DNA of 64,000 nucleotides from Acinetobacter parvus DSM 16617 = CIP 108168 (GCF_000368025.1 NZ_KB849212.1:68706-132705); one strand, 5' to 3'; shown: positions 46,467 to 55,484, counted from the stretch's first letter. Made by a program: numbers and translations. The notes: generated by a model not told the origin, from the sequence alone.

Positions 46467-46999
46467 CCAATCACTTAGCCAAGAATCATAAAATTAGTGA
46501 TTTATTTCGTCATCTTCAAGTTGGTCAAACTGAATGTCGTAAACGACGTATTTGGGTTGGTCGAGTGAAACTGTATATTAGTGCGCTACGATTAGAAGAT
46601 GGAGAACTTTTACTTGTTGTTTCTCCTATGTTTAATGCTTCTGCTATTCGTGATTATGCATTACGCTGGGAAATCGAAACCTTATTTAGTTGTCTCAAAG
46701 GACGTGGATTCAATCTTGAAAATAATCGTTTAACAGACCCTAGACGAGTCAAGAAATTGATAGCAGTACTAGCTATCGGTTTCTGTTGGTGCTATTTAAC
46801 AGGTGAATGGCAACATGATCGAAAAAAAGCGATAAAAATAAAGAAGCATGGACGACTTTCAGTAAGTTTATTTCGATACGGTTTGGACTATGTTCAAATG
46901 GCTATTCTACGTTTGATTGGTTTTGGAAAAAAAGAAGAATTTAAGAAAGTGCTCGCAATTTTAAGGAAGAAAAAGCCTGATAGGACAAGGACCCTATGA
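46463..46999 (+). CDS. ISAba1-like transposase OrfB
   Basis: 178 residues: YALRWEIETLFSCLKGRGFNLE is the YREK block with the third catalytic residue, Glu. Starts with GTG in the overlap and ends 18 bases before the right end of the element. Confidence 0.85.
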   Translation: MTNHLAKNHKISDLFRHLQVGQTECRKRRIWVGRVKLYISALRLEDGELLLVVSPMFNASAIRDYALRWEIETLFSCLKGRGFNLENNRLTDPRRVKKLIAVLAIGFCWCYLTGEWQHDRKKAIKIKKHGRLSVSLFRYGLDYVQMAILRLIGFGKKEEFKKVLAILRKKKPDRTRTL

Positions 47000-47107
47000 A
47001 ATTTGTCGTGTACAGAGTTTCAACACAATTAAATCTGGATATAAATCCATTAGATTCTCGCATTTTTCTAGTGCAATATAAAATAGTTCTAGCCGTTTAT
47101 TCATTAA

Positions 47108-47380
47108 TCACTTCACCTGTTTTAAATTTTCTTTGTTTGGAACAAAATACTGTGTACCACCACCTTTTGCTGGATAAGGTTTATTCGGATCAGTCCATGT
47201 ATCAACAATTTCTTTAGCTTTTGATTTAAGCACCTCTGTTTCCTTTACTGGAGCAAAAGTAATTGGCACTCTTCCTGCTGGGTTAATTCCTAAATGGTTT
47301 GCTGGAGTACCAACTGGTGCAAAATAATTGCCAATTCTACCATCTTTAATATGTTGCACATATTTTTCATCTATTTTCAA
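47108..47380 (-). pseudogene. Orphan polymorphic-toxin-like C-terminal fragment
   Basis: 90 codons from TTG: GRIGNYFAPVGTPANHLGIN, then VLKSKAKEIVDTWTDPNK, then KGGGTQYFVPNKE. I recall this pattern from the tips of CdiA-type toxins (a type 46 style toxin domain), but cannot check. No secretion or repeat domains precede it. A possible silent toxin cassette or a displaced tip. No immunity gene recognised beside it. Confidence 0.4.
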
Positions 47381-47440
47381 TATCGAATAAAAGCGTTAGT
47401 AAGTTCAACATCATTTTTAATTGGTTTAATATTCACTGAT
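47380..47440 (-). pseudogene. HigA-like antitoxin N-terminal fragment
   Basis: GTG at about 47438 on the minus strand reads NIKPIKNDVELTNAFIRY then stop. This is the usual start of HigA/XRE antitoxins (NIKPIKN). The rest is missing and the frame runs into the toxin-like fragment. Weak because so short. Confidence 0.35.
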
Positions 47441-47527
47441 ATTTCCTCATTCTTATAGTGTCCTCCAATTCCCAATACCTAGAAACAGGAGGATAGACAT
47501 CAATATAGCTATTCTAATTTACGAGTA

Positions 47528-48769
47528 TTATTTCAGCTTTGAATAAAACTTATTCTTACTATCATACTGATAAGGTACAATTTTATTTACTTTAACCATC
47601 TGACTATTGTCGTTCAAATCCGTTCCCTGATATTGAATCTGGAATGGATAAAATGGTTGTCCATTTTTGTTAACTTTGATTGCTGAAGAATAGCCGTACT
47701 CTGGTTGTTCTGAAACTTTTCCTTCTTCGAACATTTGTTCAACAATATAGTCGTCTTCATTTAACAGAAGAAGTGACCACACGCTTTCCCCATAACCATT
47801 GCCGTAATAACCATCAATGGTATAGCTTCCTAGTGTATTGTTTCCAAAAGCTTGTAAGTTCTTTTTAAATTCTTGAGCATTCCATGAGGTTCGACCATAT
47901 CCCTCTATACTTTCAATTCCCCCTTGGGCTGTTTTTGAAATCATTTGGAATTGTCCATTGTCCAATTTTTTAAAGAGATATAATTCCAAAGTGCCTCGTG
48001 TAGCATGTGAAGTTTCTATCCTCCCTTCGATTGCTAAAGTCACTTCCACAGGGACTAAATAACGGGCTTCCCCCTGCATATTCTGGTAAGTAATAATAGG
48101 CGCGATACTGATTACAGCATCAGTGAGATCATCCAAGTCGCTAGGCTTATTAACATAGTAGTATTTGCCACTTCCCCAGTAATCATCTTTTCCTCTTTCT
48201 CTGGATGATGTCACTTTATAAAAACTTCGAGCAACGGTATCTGTACTTAGGTTAGGGAGTACAACTTGCTTAAAGTTCTTAGGTTCAAGCTTGGATGTAT
48301 CATAGTATTTAATGGCTGTTGTAGCTGTTTGTACTGATGTCGTTTGAACAGCATTGAGCTGCTGTGCTTTATTAGCCTGCAATACATTGTATAACTTGAC
48401 CGCTTCAGGTTGTCCCTGCCGTGCAGCACTTTGCAACAAGGTAACGCCCTTTTTTGCATCCTGTGGTACACCATCCCCATTAAGATACATGACTGCTAAT
48501 GCGTACTGTGAAGGAGCAAAACCATTCACTGCTGCCTTGGAAAACCATTCAGCCGCTTTTTTATGATCTACAGGTACACCTTTCTTTCCTAAGTAGTAAA
48601 GCATTCCCATATTATGGTGACTTTGATTATTATCTCCTTTGGTCACGACTTGTGACAGTACATAGTTCAGTCCTGCCGACAGGTTCACTTTCTTGGTTTC
48701 AGCAGATACTGTTGAACTGGTCATTACCATACTGTTAGCGACAGCAAGATGGAGTATTAATTTTTTCAT
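47528..48769 (-). CDS. Sel1-repeat exported protein
   Basis: 413 residues from ATG at 48769 (a longer frame starts at 48793, overlapping the CAP gene stop). Signal peptide ends near VSAET. Sel1-like repeats at about 45-120 (MGMLYYLGKKGVPVDHKKAA, YALAVMYLNGDGVPQDAKKG), then a beta-rich C-terminal domain of about 260 residues, not recognised. Likely periplasmic. The four-base distance from the CAP gene implies one transcript. Confidence 0.75.
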   Translation of the reverse strand: MKKLILHLAVANSMVMTSSTVSAETKKVNLSAGLNYVLSQVVTKGDNNQSHHNMGMLYYLGKKGVPVDHKKAAEWFSKAAVNGFAPSQYALAVMYLNGDGVPQDAKKGVTLLQSAARQGQPEAVKLYNVLQANKAQQLNAVQTTSVQTATTAIKYYDTSKLEPKNFKQVVLPNLSTDTVARSFYKVTSSRERGKDDYWGSGKYYYVNKPSDLDDLTDAVISIAPIITYQNMQGEARYLVPVEVTLAIEGRIETSHATRGTLELYLFKKLDNGQFQMISKTAQGGIESIEGYGRTSWNAQEFKKNLQAFGNNTLGSYTIDGYYGNGYGESVWSLLLLNEDDYIVEQMFEEGKVSEQPEYGYSSAIKVNKNGQPFYPFQIQYQGTDLNDNSQMVKVNKIVPYQYDSKNKFYSKLK

Positions 48770-48785
48770 CTGATTCTTATCCTTA

Positions 48786-50354
48786 TTAATCATTCACATT
48801 AAACCAGTAGGAATATTCTTTAGGCTGACCATTCACCAAGACATTGCTGAGTTTGACGTCGTAGATCACATTCAGTTTCAAATCGTCAAAGCTAAACTGG
48901 ATATGGTTAGGAACTCCGATATTTTCATAGCGGATATTACTGATTTTCTGTTTAACTCCACTACTTCGTTCAGTGACGACAACAGTAGCTTTGGCATAAT
49001 CCACATTTCGATTGGCAAAGAAATTCTTTTGATCGGTTAAAACTGAAATCGAGAGAATTGAACCCGCCATATAATATTTGGCTGGATAGTTGTGGTAGGG
49101 ATAGGCAATCACACCGAGTGGTGCAGTGGTTGGATTGTCGAAGGGATAAACCACTTTGTAGGACGTACCGACCACATAAGGGAATCGGGTATCTTTAAAT
49201 GATGGCGCATTAACTGAACCATACGCCGATTTTTGTAAGAAAGGATTCAGCATCCAGAGGCGATGCCCCACATCTCCTGCAAACAGATTTAATTTGTCAT
49301 GCACCATATTGGTAATGCTTTCGGCAGGTGAATAGTCATATTTATTCTGTCTTACCCCCATTTCCAAACTACTGGTCCTTGCACCTACCGCACCAATATC
49401 TGAATAGCAGTTTGTGTTTGATTCTGGGTAATGGGTCAAGATGTTGTTTGCAGCAAGAATCAGCGCCGTCTGCATCATCTCATCTTCATGGGCATAGTCG
49501 TATGTAATACTTGGCAGCCCATGCAAGGCACGAACCGTATTGATTTCATTTAAAAATTCATTTCTAAAATTTGCACTGAGCTTGCCTGCATAACAGTTGT
49601 TGATATCGGGTGCCTCGCTCATGGATGAAGCTTTAAATACATCAAAACTGATGGTCAGGCTCTCTGCTGCCAGTGTTTTGGTATCACCCTCCTGGGTGAG
49701 TTTAAGGGTACATGCCCCCGCACCAATCCCCTTGAGTTCTCCCAGACTATACGTACAGGTTGATGAAGAAAGGCTACTGATCGTGACAGGAAGTTTGGCA
49801 CTTGATTCAGCATCCAGTGAATACACACTCTCCGTCAGGATATATTTGATTTTTAGTGGGGTAATGGTTTGCTTGAGCTTATTCACGCACACATTATTTT
49901 CTAGATATTGCTCAGCCGCACAACTCACATTGACGGTCATGCTGCTATTCAGTGCTAGAACTTTTGCCGTCCCTGCCTGTGTCAATACCAGATTACACTG
50001 ACCGACTTTATGCGCTTTAAGTTCACCGCCACTTACACTACAGATGTTGGGTGTGTTACTGCTAAACGTTACTACTAGACCTTGATCTGTTTGCAGCGAT
50101 AATGGATAGCGTTGACCTTGAATCAGCGTACTGAATGGTAGTGACTGAATATTCTGCACTACCTTGTTTTTACATACACCCTCTTCCAGATATTGGCTTT
50201 CAACACAGGTCACGGGCTTAGGGATTGGATTGCCATTATCTGGATTATCCGTTCCACCGCCATTGGATGAACTTGAATCTCCACCACACCCGACCATTGC
50301 TGTACTGATTGCCATCATTAGAACTGATGGCATGAACGATTTTGAAATCATCAT
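48786..50354 (-). CDS. CAP-domain lipoprotein
   Basis: 522 residues. Lipobox MVGC near residue 23, Ser/Gly/Asn/Pro linker, two Ig-like repeats each beginning with a Cys pair (CVESQYLEEGVCKNK, CAAEQYLENNVCVNK), then a CAP/SCP domain (about 260-430: LNEINTVRALHGLP, GHRLWMLNPFL) and a C-terminal beta domain. CAP proteins are secreted with varied roles; surface display is likely here. First gene of a pair with the Sel1 protein. Confidence 0.8.
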   Translation of the reverse strand: MMISKSFMPSVLMMAISTAMVGCGGDSSSSNGGGTDNPDNGNPIPKPVTCVESQYLEEGVCKNKVVQNIQSLPFSTLIQGQRYPLSLQTDQGLVVTFSSNTPNICSVSGGELKAHKVGQCNLVLTQAGTAKVLALNSSMTVNVSCAAEQYLENNVCVNKLKQTITPLKIKYILTESVYSLDAESSAKLPVTISSLSSSTCTYSLGELKGIGAGACTLKLTQEGDTKTLAAESLTISFDVFKASSMSEAPDINNCYAGKLSANFRNEFLNEINTVRALHGLPSITYDYAHEDEMMQTALILAANNILTHYPESNTNCYSDIGAVGARTSSLEMGVRQNKYDYSPAESITNMVHDKLNLFAGDVGHRLWMLNPFLQKSAYGSVNAPSFKDTRFPYVVGTSYKVVYPFDNPTTAPLGVIAYPYHNYPAKYYMAGSILSISVLTDQKNFFANRNVDYAKATVVVTERSSGVKQKISNIRYENIGVPNHIQFSFDDLKLNVIYDVKLSNVLVNGQPKEYSYWFNVND

Positions 50355-50384
50355 GATTGACTGCCTTAAATTTTTATATTGTTG

Positions 50385-50993
50385 TTATTGATAATGATCC
50401 GCTGATAGTAGCTGACGGATTTCACTGGCCATTTGTGGACTACGCCAAGGAAATAGGACTTTTAGGCTGTAATTCGGTTTGAATGGATCTCGTGTGCCAA
50501 TATTGACTTGAAACTCTCGTTTCATTGGTGTGCGATGAACTTGTTGATTGACATGTGTTCCCATCATTGGATTGCTGATCACAGTGGTCGTGGTTCTAAA
50601 GTTATCTTCGACTAAGTTGTAGTGTCCAACGGAGGTGATGTAATCAAAGGGATATTTCACGAGGCGTTGATCTGGCTGATCAAACAGGATAATGGTTTTA
50701 TCTTGGCTGTTAATCCAAACACCACGGTTTTGATAATTAAAAGTTTCTCCTTGACGCTTCAGTTGTTCAGTCATCCCGTCAAAGTAGGTATTTCCATATT
50801 CATAAAGGTAGTAAAGAATCACAAACCAGAACAGGTCAAAGCCAAAGAAGATGTAACCGAAAGCACCAAAGGAGAAGATTTTGGCAACGATGAGAAAGAT
50901 CACGATGGGTAAGATCACACATTTTATAAAGAGCTTAGATTTTTGTGGGCGGTGTTCAATGGGTATGATTTTGGGTTTGCTTAATTCAGTCAT
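50385..50993 (-). CDS. Membrane protein, DUF4755-like
   Basis: 202 residues from ATG at 50993 (M-T-E-L-S). Two helices (about 24-42 and 46-64) then a soluble domain with FNYQNRGVWINSQDKTIILFD. Resembles DUF4755 from memory; function not known. Separated from the CAP gene by 30 bases, same strand. Confidence 0.6.
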   Translation of the reverse strand: MTELSKPKIIPIEHRPQKSKLFIKCVILPIVIFLIVAKIFSFGAFGYIFFGFDLFWFVILYYLYEYGNTYFDGMTEQLKRQGETFNYQNRGVWINSQDKTIILFDQPDQRLVKYPFDYITSVGHYNLVEDNFRTTTTVISNPMMGTHVNQQVHRTPMKREFQVNIGTRDPFKPNYSLKVLFPWRSPQMASEIRQLLSADHYQ

Positions 50994-51281
50994 GGTTGTT
51001 TCCCACATGTTCAATGCAATACACAATCACCAGCAGATATAAAAAGGTTTATTTTTTATAGGCGTGACTTAGCCATCCACCGTTGGATTGTTCTTGTAAA
51101 AATGTTGTTTGAATACAGACGAATAATAAAAATTAGCCGTATCGCCTTCGTTGCAAAGCACAACAAGGTTGAACATGGGGTGAGGCACAAATTAGAAAAA
51201 ATTGGTACAGCATGAGAAGCTCCTTGTGTTAAGAAGTTCTACCAATTACTGTCAAATAATGGTGGCAGAACGAAAGAGGGT

Positions 51282-51409
51282 TGACAGACTGGAACACAAG
51301 AATCCAGCACGTCCGAAGACGTCCCCCTCCCGTTCCACCGCAGAGGGGCACGAGGGGATAAACACTAAAAGACAAGTCCTTTAATGCTCTTGTGTTGGAC
51401 GGTCTGTCA
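51282..51409 (+). ncRNA. Structured RNA candidate (C4-like?)
   Basis: An outer stem TGACAGAC (51282-51289) with GTCTGTCA (51402-51409), extended by AACACAAG (51293-51300) with CTTGTGTT (51389-51396). Inside: hairpin ACGTC-CGAA-GACGT (51309-51322), stem CCCCTC (51324-51329) with GAGGGG (51343-51348), and TAAAAGAC/GTCCTTTA (about 51366-51383). GC content is far above the surroundings. Strand assumed. C4 antisense RNA of phages is a possible identity that I cannot verify. Confidence 0.5.
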
Positions 51410-51832
51410 AAACCGACTGGCAATGTAGGCCAGCGAGCCCATATTAATTTTATCCAGCGCTTTAGTCAATTTTACAAAGCACTAAAATCTATACATTTAG
51501 ATTCGCCAAATGTAATCGCATTAAGTCTTTGATTTTTCCCATAAGGTCAAATTACTCCGATCGATCGGCTCATTTTGCTTTGATGGATGAGGCTAAAATG
51601 GACTGTTGTTCTCTATTAAAATAAAACAATAAAATAAAGAATTAAATCAGGCGCAGCTCAGCTGTTAAATTTGAAGCATTGAGATGAATCAATGCCTAAT
51701 GAGCTGTTAATGAGAAGAATGAAATTTACAAAGGCTGATTTAAAGAGAGCAAACTGAAGTTCCCTCTTCTTCAGTAATATCCTATTAAATGCGATAGAAT
51801 AAATAATCAGCAAAGCTCAGCGGGTCGATTGA
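51410..51832. other. Gap upstream of the ParS-like gene
   Basis: No convincing gene. Contains GATCGATCGG near 51560 and an AT-rich stretch before the next gene. Likely holds its promoter. Confidence 0.35.
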
Positions 51833-52186
51833 ATGAACTCAGCCAGTACAACAATGGTTTTAGCAGAAGCCGTCTTGAAAACCGCGAATTTACTTGGTCT
51901 TGGTAATACTCAACTGGCTACTGTGATGGGTCTCGATCTCATGTCGATGAACCAAATCGAATTCTCAGCTGTATTAGAACCCGCATCCCCACAAGGTGAA
52001 TATGGATTATTACTGATTCGCCTTTATCAAAGCTTATCTACGTTAACGGGCGGTGATTCTGAATGGATTGATTATTTTATGAATGCATTCAATACCGCAA
52101 CCGATGGTATCCCGATTCAGCAAATTCAGAACAGAAAAGGCTTAGAGAAAGTCTTAACGGTAGTTGAAGCCCTGAACAATCGATGA
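51833..52186 (+). CDS. MbcA/ParS/Xre antitoxin-family protein
   Basis: 117 residues. The C-terminal half (LLLIRLYQSLSTLTGGD, IDYFMNAFNTATDG, GLEKVLTVVEALNNR) matches the DUF2384 antitoxin module of RES/Xre systems; the N-terminal part (LLGLGNTQLATVMGL) is the DNA-binding helix-turn-helix. No RES toxin lies next to it. It could be an orphan regulator of the island. Confidence 0.7.
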   Translation: MNSASTTMVLAEAVLKTANLLGLGNTQLATVMGLDLMSMNQIEFSAVLEPASPQGEYGLLLIRLYQSLSTLTGGDSEWIDYFMNAFNTATDGIPIQQIQNRKGLEKVLTVVEALNNR

Positions 52187-52491
52187 TTTATTTAACTCAT
52201 TCTTTTAGCGAATCAACCTCGATTTGATGGATTAGAAATTCTGATCATCATTTTCATCACTTCCGTTAAAAACACAGCAAAGATTAAAATTTGTGCTCAA
52301 CACATCGCCATAAACATGATTCACAATCAAATTCCCAGCCGTCAAAAATTTAAAATATCTCCAGCAGAATCAATCAATTAATTAATGTTAAGATATGTAA
52401 AAAGATCCAATAACAGCGTTGACAGCTCAAGCGATACCCAGTTAAGCTAACTCTACACAGCAAAATCTGTGTTCAGGCGTAGGAAACCTGA
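52187..52491. other. Gap between the ParS-like gene and the Ash-like leader
   Basis: AT-rich, no gene seen. GTTGACAGCTCAAGC near 52420 starts the conserved-looking part that leads into the Ash-like motif. Confidence 0.35.
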
Positions 52492-52569
52492 TATTATCTA
52501 GGTGCAAATAAATGTCGCACTTGCGGCTATTTTTTTGTCTACTGTTTAGCAGTCGTTATGGCAGTTTGA
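52492..52569 (+). other. Ash-family-like short frame
   Basis: From the codon after a TGA, the frame reads YYLGANKCRTCGYFFVYCL then AVVMAV and stop. FFVY-x-L-x-x-VMAV is the core of the phage Ash family found in P4-like prophages of enterobacteria (from memory). It has no own ATG start before the motif. A second frame from ATG at 52512 gives 23 codons. May be a leader rather than a protein. Confidence 0.4.
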
Positions 52570-52658
52570 CAGGACAACCGTAAGGTTGGCTGAGCCTAGA
52601 TTCAGTATTTCCTACTCCTGTTAAGCTGCCACCATCATCGTAGGAAAATGATGGCGGT
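52560..52658 (+). ncRNA. Structured leader RNA overlapping the Ash-like motif
   Basis: GGCAGTTTGACAGG (52560-52573) pairs with CCTGTTAAGCTGCC (52617-52630) over 14 pairs including two G-U. Inside is CAACC-GTAA-GGTTG (52575-52588). A second hairpin, CCACCATCAT (52629-52638) with ATGATGGCGG (52648-52657), follows, 30 bases before the next gene. Likely a regulatory leader controlling the downstream genes. Confidence 0.55.
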
Positions 52659-52688
52659 AAGTAATTAAACTTATCTAGGATTACTGCT

Positions 52689-53036
52689 ATGAACGCAATT
52701 CTTCATGGTGCAAACACTTGCACACCTAAACAACAAGCCTCGCAACTGATTGTTGAACTTGGCAAAACTATTTCAAATCCTCAGCGTCAAACACTCGCCA
52801 ATCTTTATATTGCTGTTGACACTGCAAACTCCCTGCTCAACGAGCTTGAACAAGCCCATCAAATTATTCGTCAATGCATGCATGAAATGACTGATGAACA
52901 AATTCTTGAAGTTGCAAAGCTCAATCAAAATAACAATTTATCGTCGCTCTGGGCATTTCGTACACATCAACGTCACAAGATGATTGAACGTGCACAACGT
53001 GTGCTACGTGGAGCGAATCATGTCCAAGGCCAATAA
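52689..53036 (+). CDS. Small helical protein of the island, unknown
   Basis: 115 residues, mainly helical with heptad-like spacing (TLANLYIAVDTANSLLNELEQ). Not recognised. It overlaps the start of the replication-like gene by 17 bases, so translation is coupled. Possibly an accessory factor of replication. Confidence 0.55.
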   Translation: MNAILHGANTCTPKQQASQLIVELGKTISNPQRQTLANLYIAVDTANSLLNELEQAHQIIRQCMHEMTDEQILEVAKLNQNNNLSSLWAFRTHQRHKMIERAQRVLRGANHVQGQ

Positions 53037-53874
53037 GAATAATAACCTCCTGATTTCTGGAGACTATCCTCTCATTGCTTCGCCAACGCTTGCAAAAGCG
53101 TTTGGCGTGGCTGCCGCCAATTTTTTACAGAAGCTGCATTACTTTTTAGAAAATAACGAAGGAAAAACCTTTAATGGAAAAAAATATTGGTTCCATAGTT
53201 ATGAACAGTGGCAAAGCACGCTTGGCGTGTATAGCATCTCAACAATCAAACGAATTGTTGCAAAGTTAAAGCGAGCTGGGATTCTTGTGATTGAAAAGTT
53301 AGCACAAAATAAATGGCTACAAACCAATTTCTATACGATTAACTATAAGAAACTCAAACAATTCATCAAAGTCGACAGTCAACAAGATCATCAGGCTAAA
53401 GTGAAATCACCCATTTTTGCTCCAGTCGCTGCACCCAGCTTGCAGAAGCCAGCACCAGCACATACTATTCAACCGAGTGCACTAATTAATTCGATTCAAC
53501 AGGCATTTCAAAATATCAAGGTTAGATCAAATAAATTTGAACCAACATTAAAAGTGGCAAAGGAATCCCTTATAAGCCCCGACTTTGTCACGCGTGAATC
53601 TTATTCAATAGTTGGATTAAGCCAACCACTCCACCCTGCGGCATCCAAGGAAATATTAAAAAATATGGATATGGACTACCGCTGCTTTTATCAAGCACTG
53701 CGGCAACAACGGGTAGATATTGATTATGATGATCAGCGTATTCAACAACTGTTAAAGTATCAGAAGCGAATTCTTCAACATATTGTATATATCAAACAAA
53801 ATTTTGCAGGACATGAGCGTTATCAATGGCATACGCTGGAACAATTACAGATGGAAAACTATTTTAAGAAATAG
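53020..53874 (+). CDS. Replication-initiator-like winged-helix protein
   Basis: 284 residues from ATG at 53020. The N-terminal 110 residues (ANFLQKLHYFLENNEGKTFNGKKYWFHSYEQW, read as two blocks, then YSISTIKRIVAKLKRAGIL) form a winged helix as in plasmid and island replication proteins. A linker rich in Gln/Pro/Ala follows, then a C-terminal helical domain (about 210-284) with HTLEQLQMENYFKK. No helicase or nuclease motif. Role as initiator or regulator is an inference. Confidence 0.5.
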   Translation: MSKANKNNNLLISGDYPLIASPTLAKAFGVAAANFLQKLHYFLENNEGKTFNGKKYWFHSYEQWQSTLGVYSISTIKRIVAKLKRAGILVIEKLAQNKWLQTNFYTINYKKLKQFIKVDSQQDHQAKVKSPIFAPVAAPSLQKPAPAHTIQPSALINSIQQAFQNIKVRSNKFEPTLKVAKESLISPDFVTRESYSIVGLSQPLHPAASKEILKNMDMDYRCFYQALRQQRVDIDYDDQRIQQLLKYQKRILQHIVYIKQNFAGHERYQWHTLEQLQMENYFKK

Positions 53875-54102
53875 GTCAAATTGCGCTAATACCAATTCAG
53901 TTGATCCGTCCATAGAAAGTATATAGACAGATCAACTAATTTAATTAAAGACTGAAGAAGGAATAATACATTCCATTGAGTTTGCTTGTGAGCAGTCATC
54001 ATCTTTGGTTTATTAATGAGGATATTAGAAGTAGGACTTACGCAAAGACGACCGAAGGCGAGTTATCTTAATCAATTTTTGAGCTTACAAGCAGGGGTTA
54101 CG

Positions 54103-55311
54103 ATGAAAATTTTTTGGTTTATACCGACACATGGCGACAGTCGTTATTTAGGCACGAGTAAAGGGGCAAGAACCGTTGACCATACCTATATGAAGCAAAT
54201 TGCAGTGGCAGCCGATAACCTTGGCTATGAGGGCGTGTTGATTCCGACAGGTCGCTCATGTGAAGACCCTTGGTTGGTCGCCGCTAGTCTCATTGATGCG
54301 ACCACTCGCTTAAAGTTTTTGGTGGCATTACGCCCTGGGGTGACGACACCCGCGCTTGCTGCTCGCATGACAGGCACCTTTGATCGATTATCAAATGGTC
54401 GATTGCTGCTTAATCTGGTCACAGGCGGCGATGAACAAGAGCTTAAAGGCGATGGCATCTTTGAAGACCACGCGACGCGTTATCAGACAGCCAGTGAATA
54501 CACCACGATTTGGCGAGAGATTTTGACTCGCTCGCACACAGGCGAATCCTTTACTTTTAACGGTGAACGCTTGCAAGTAGAAGATGCTAAATTGCTGTAC
54601 CCCCCTCTACAACAGCCATATCCGCCCTTGTGGTTTGGCGGTTCATCTGAGGCGGCGCAAACACTGGCTGCCGAACAAGTTGACAGTTATTTGACGTGGG
54701 GTGAGCCGCCTGCCGCCGTCAAAGAGAAGATTGAGCAGCTTAAAACCAAAGCCGCTGCCAAAGGTCGTACATTAAGCTATGGTATTCGTCTGCACGTGAT
54801 TGTGCGTGAAACCAATGAAGCCGCTTGGCAAGCCGCTGATGAATTATTGAGTCATGTGAATGACGACACCATTGCCGCTGCCCAAGCCAAATTTGCCCAA
54901 ATGGACTCGGTGGGACAACAACGTATGGCAGCCTTGCATGGCGGTCGCCGTGATAACTTAGAAATTTCGCCCAACTTATGGGCAGGGATTGGACTGGTAC
55001 GTGGTGGCGCAGGCACCGCACTGCTGGGCGACCCACAAACTGTTGCCGCGCGTATTCAAGAGTATGCCGATTTGGGCATTGATAACTTTATTTTTTCAGG
55101 CTATCCACACTTAGAAGAGGCGTATCGGTTTGCTGAATTGGTTTTCCCATTATTACCGATAGACACCCAAAACACCTTGGTCAAGCCAAATTTGACAGGA
55201 CCGTTTGGTGAGATTGTCGCTAATAACTATGCACCACCGCAACAAACCCGTGACACTGCAACCCCAAAAACACCTACCACTGCTGCACCTAAACACGCCA
55301 TCGCCTCTTAA
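54103..55311 (+). CDS. ssuD: FMNH2-dependent alkanesulfonate monooxygenase
   Basis: 402 residues from the ATG at 54103, where AGGGG lies just upstream; a longer frame from 54016 is not supported. Luciferase-like barrel: MKIFWFIPTHGDSRYLGTS, GYEGVLIPTGRSCEDPW, LVTGGDEQELKGDG. SsuD releases sulfite from alkanesulfonates. No ssuE or ssuABC lies nearby. Codon use and GC are unlike the genes to the left, the start of a transferred block. Other LLM oxygenases are possible but the match is strong. Confidence 0.85.
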   Translation: MKIFWFIPTHGDSRYLGTSKGARTVDHTYMKQIAVAADNLGYEGVLIPTGRSCEDPWLVAASLIDATTRLKFLVALRPGVTTPALAARMTGTFDRLSNGRLLLNLVTGGDEQELKGDGIFEDHATRYQTASEYTTIWREILTRSHTGESFTFNGERLQVEDAKLLYPPLQQPYPPLWFGGSSEAAQTLAAEQVDSYLTWGEPPAAVKEKIEQLKTKAAAKGRTLSYGIRLHVIVRETNEAAWQAADELLSHVNDDTIAAAQAKFAQMDSVGQQRMAALHGGRRDNLEISPNLWAGIGLVRGGAGTALLGDPQTVAARIQEYADLGIDNFIFSGYPHLEEAYRFAELVFPLLPIDTQNTLVKPNLTGPFGEIVANNYAPPQQTRDTATPKTPTTAAPKHAIAS

Positions 55312-55356
55312 ATTCATCTTAAAGACATATTAAAGGCGTCTTCAATGCTTGTGATA

Positions 55357-55384
55357 AAACGTGCTAATTAAAGCACGTTTTTCG
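55357..55384 (+). terminator. Terminator after ssuD
   Basis: AAACGTGCT and AGCACGTTT form a 9-bp stem with a 6-base loop, then TTTTTCGC. Confidence 0.85.
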
Positions 55385-55484
55385 CTTCGTCTATACCTAT
55401 CATTAGACACCTATCATCCGACAGGGTGTGTGGAATCCACCCTAGCCATGATAAACATCTTTTAACTGATAAACCTTTTAACTG

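Larger units (their letters stand above)
45838..47017 (+). mobile_element. ISAba1-like element, 1180 bp
   Basis: Inverted repeats CTTTGTACACGACAAA (45838) and, reversed, CTCTGTACACGACAAA (ending 47017). The length of 1180 equals that of ISAba1. It differs from the copy at base 1 at several sites (for example TATGATGACACATTTC). The flanking 9-mers (45829-45837 and 47018-47026) do not match, so no target duplication. Confidence 0.88.

Noticed and set aside
51202..51384. 60-codon frame on the plus strand
   Set aside because: It overlaps the structured RNA; Arg/Lys-rich peptide without family and no ribosome site.
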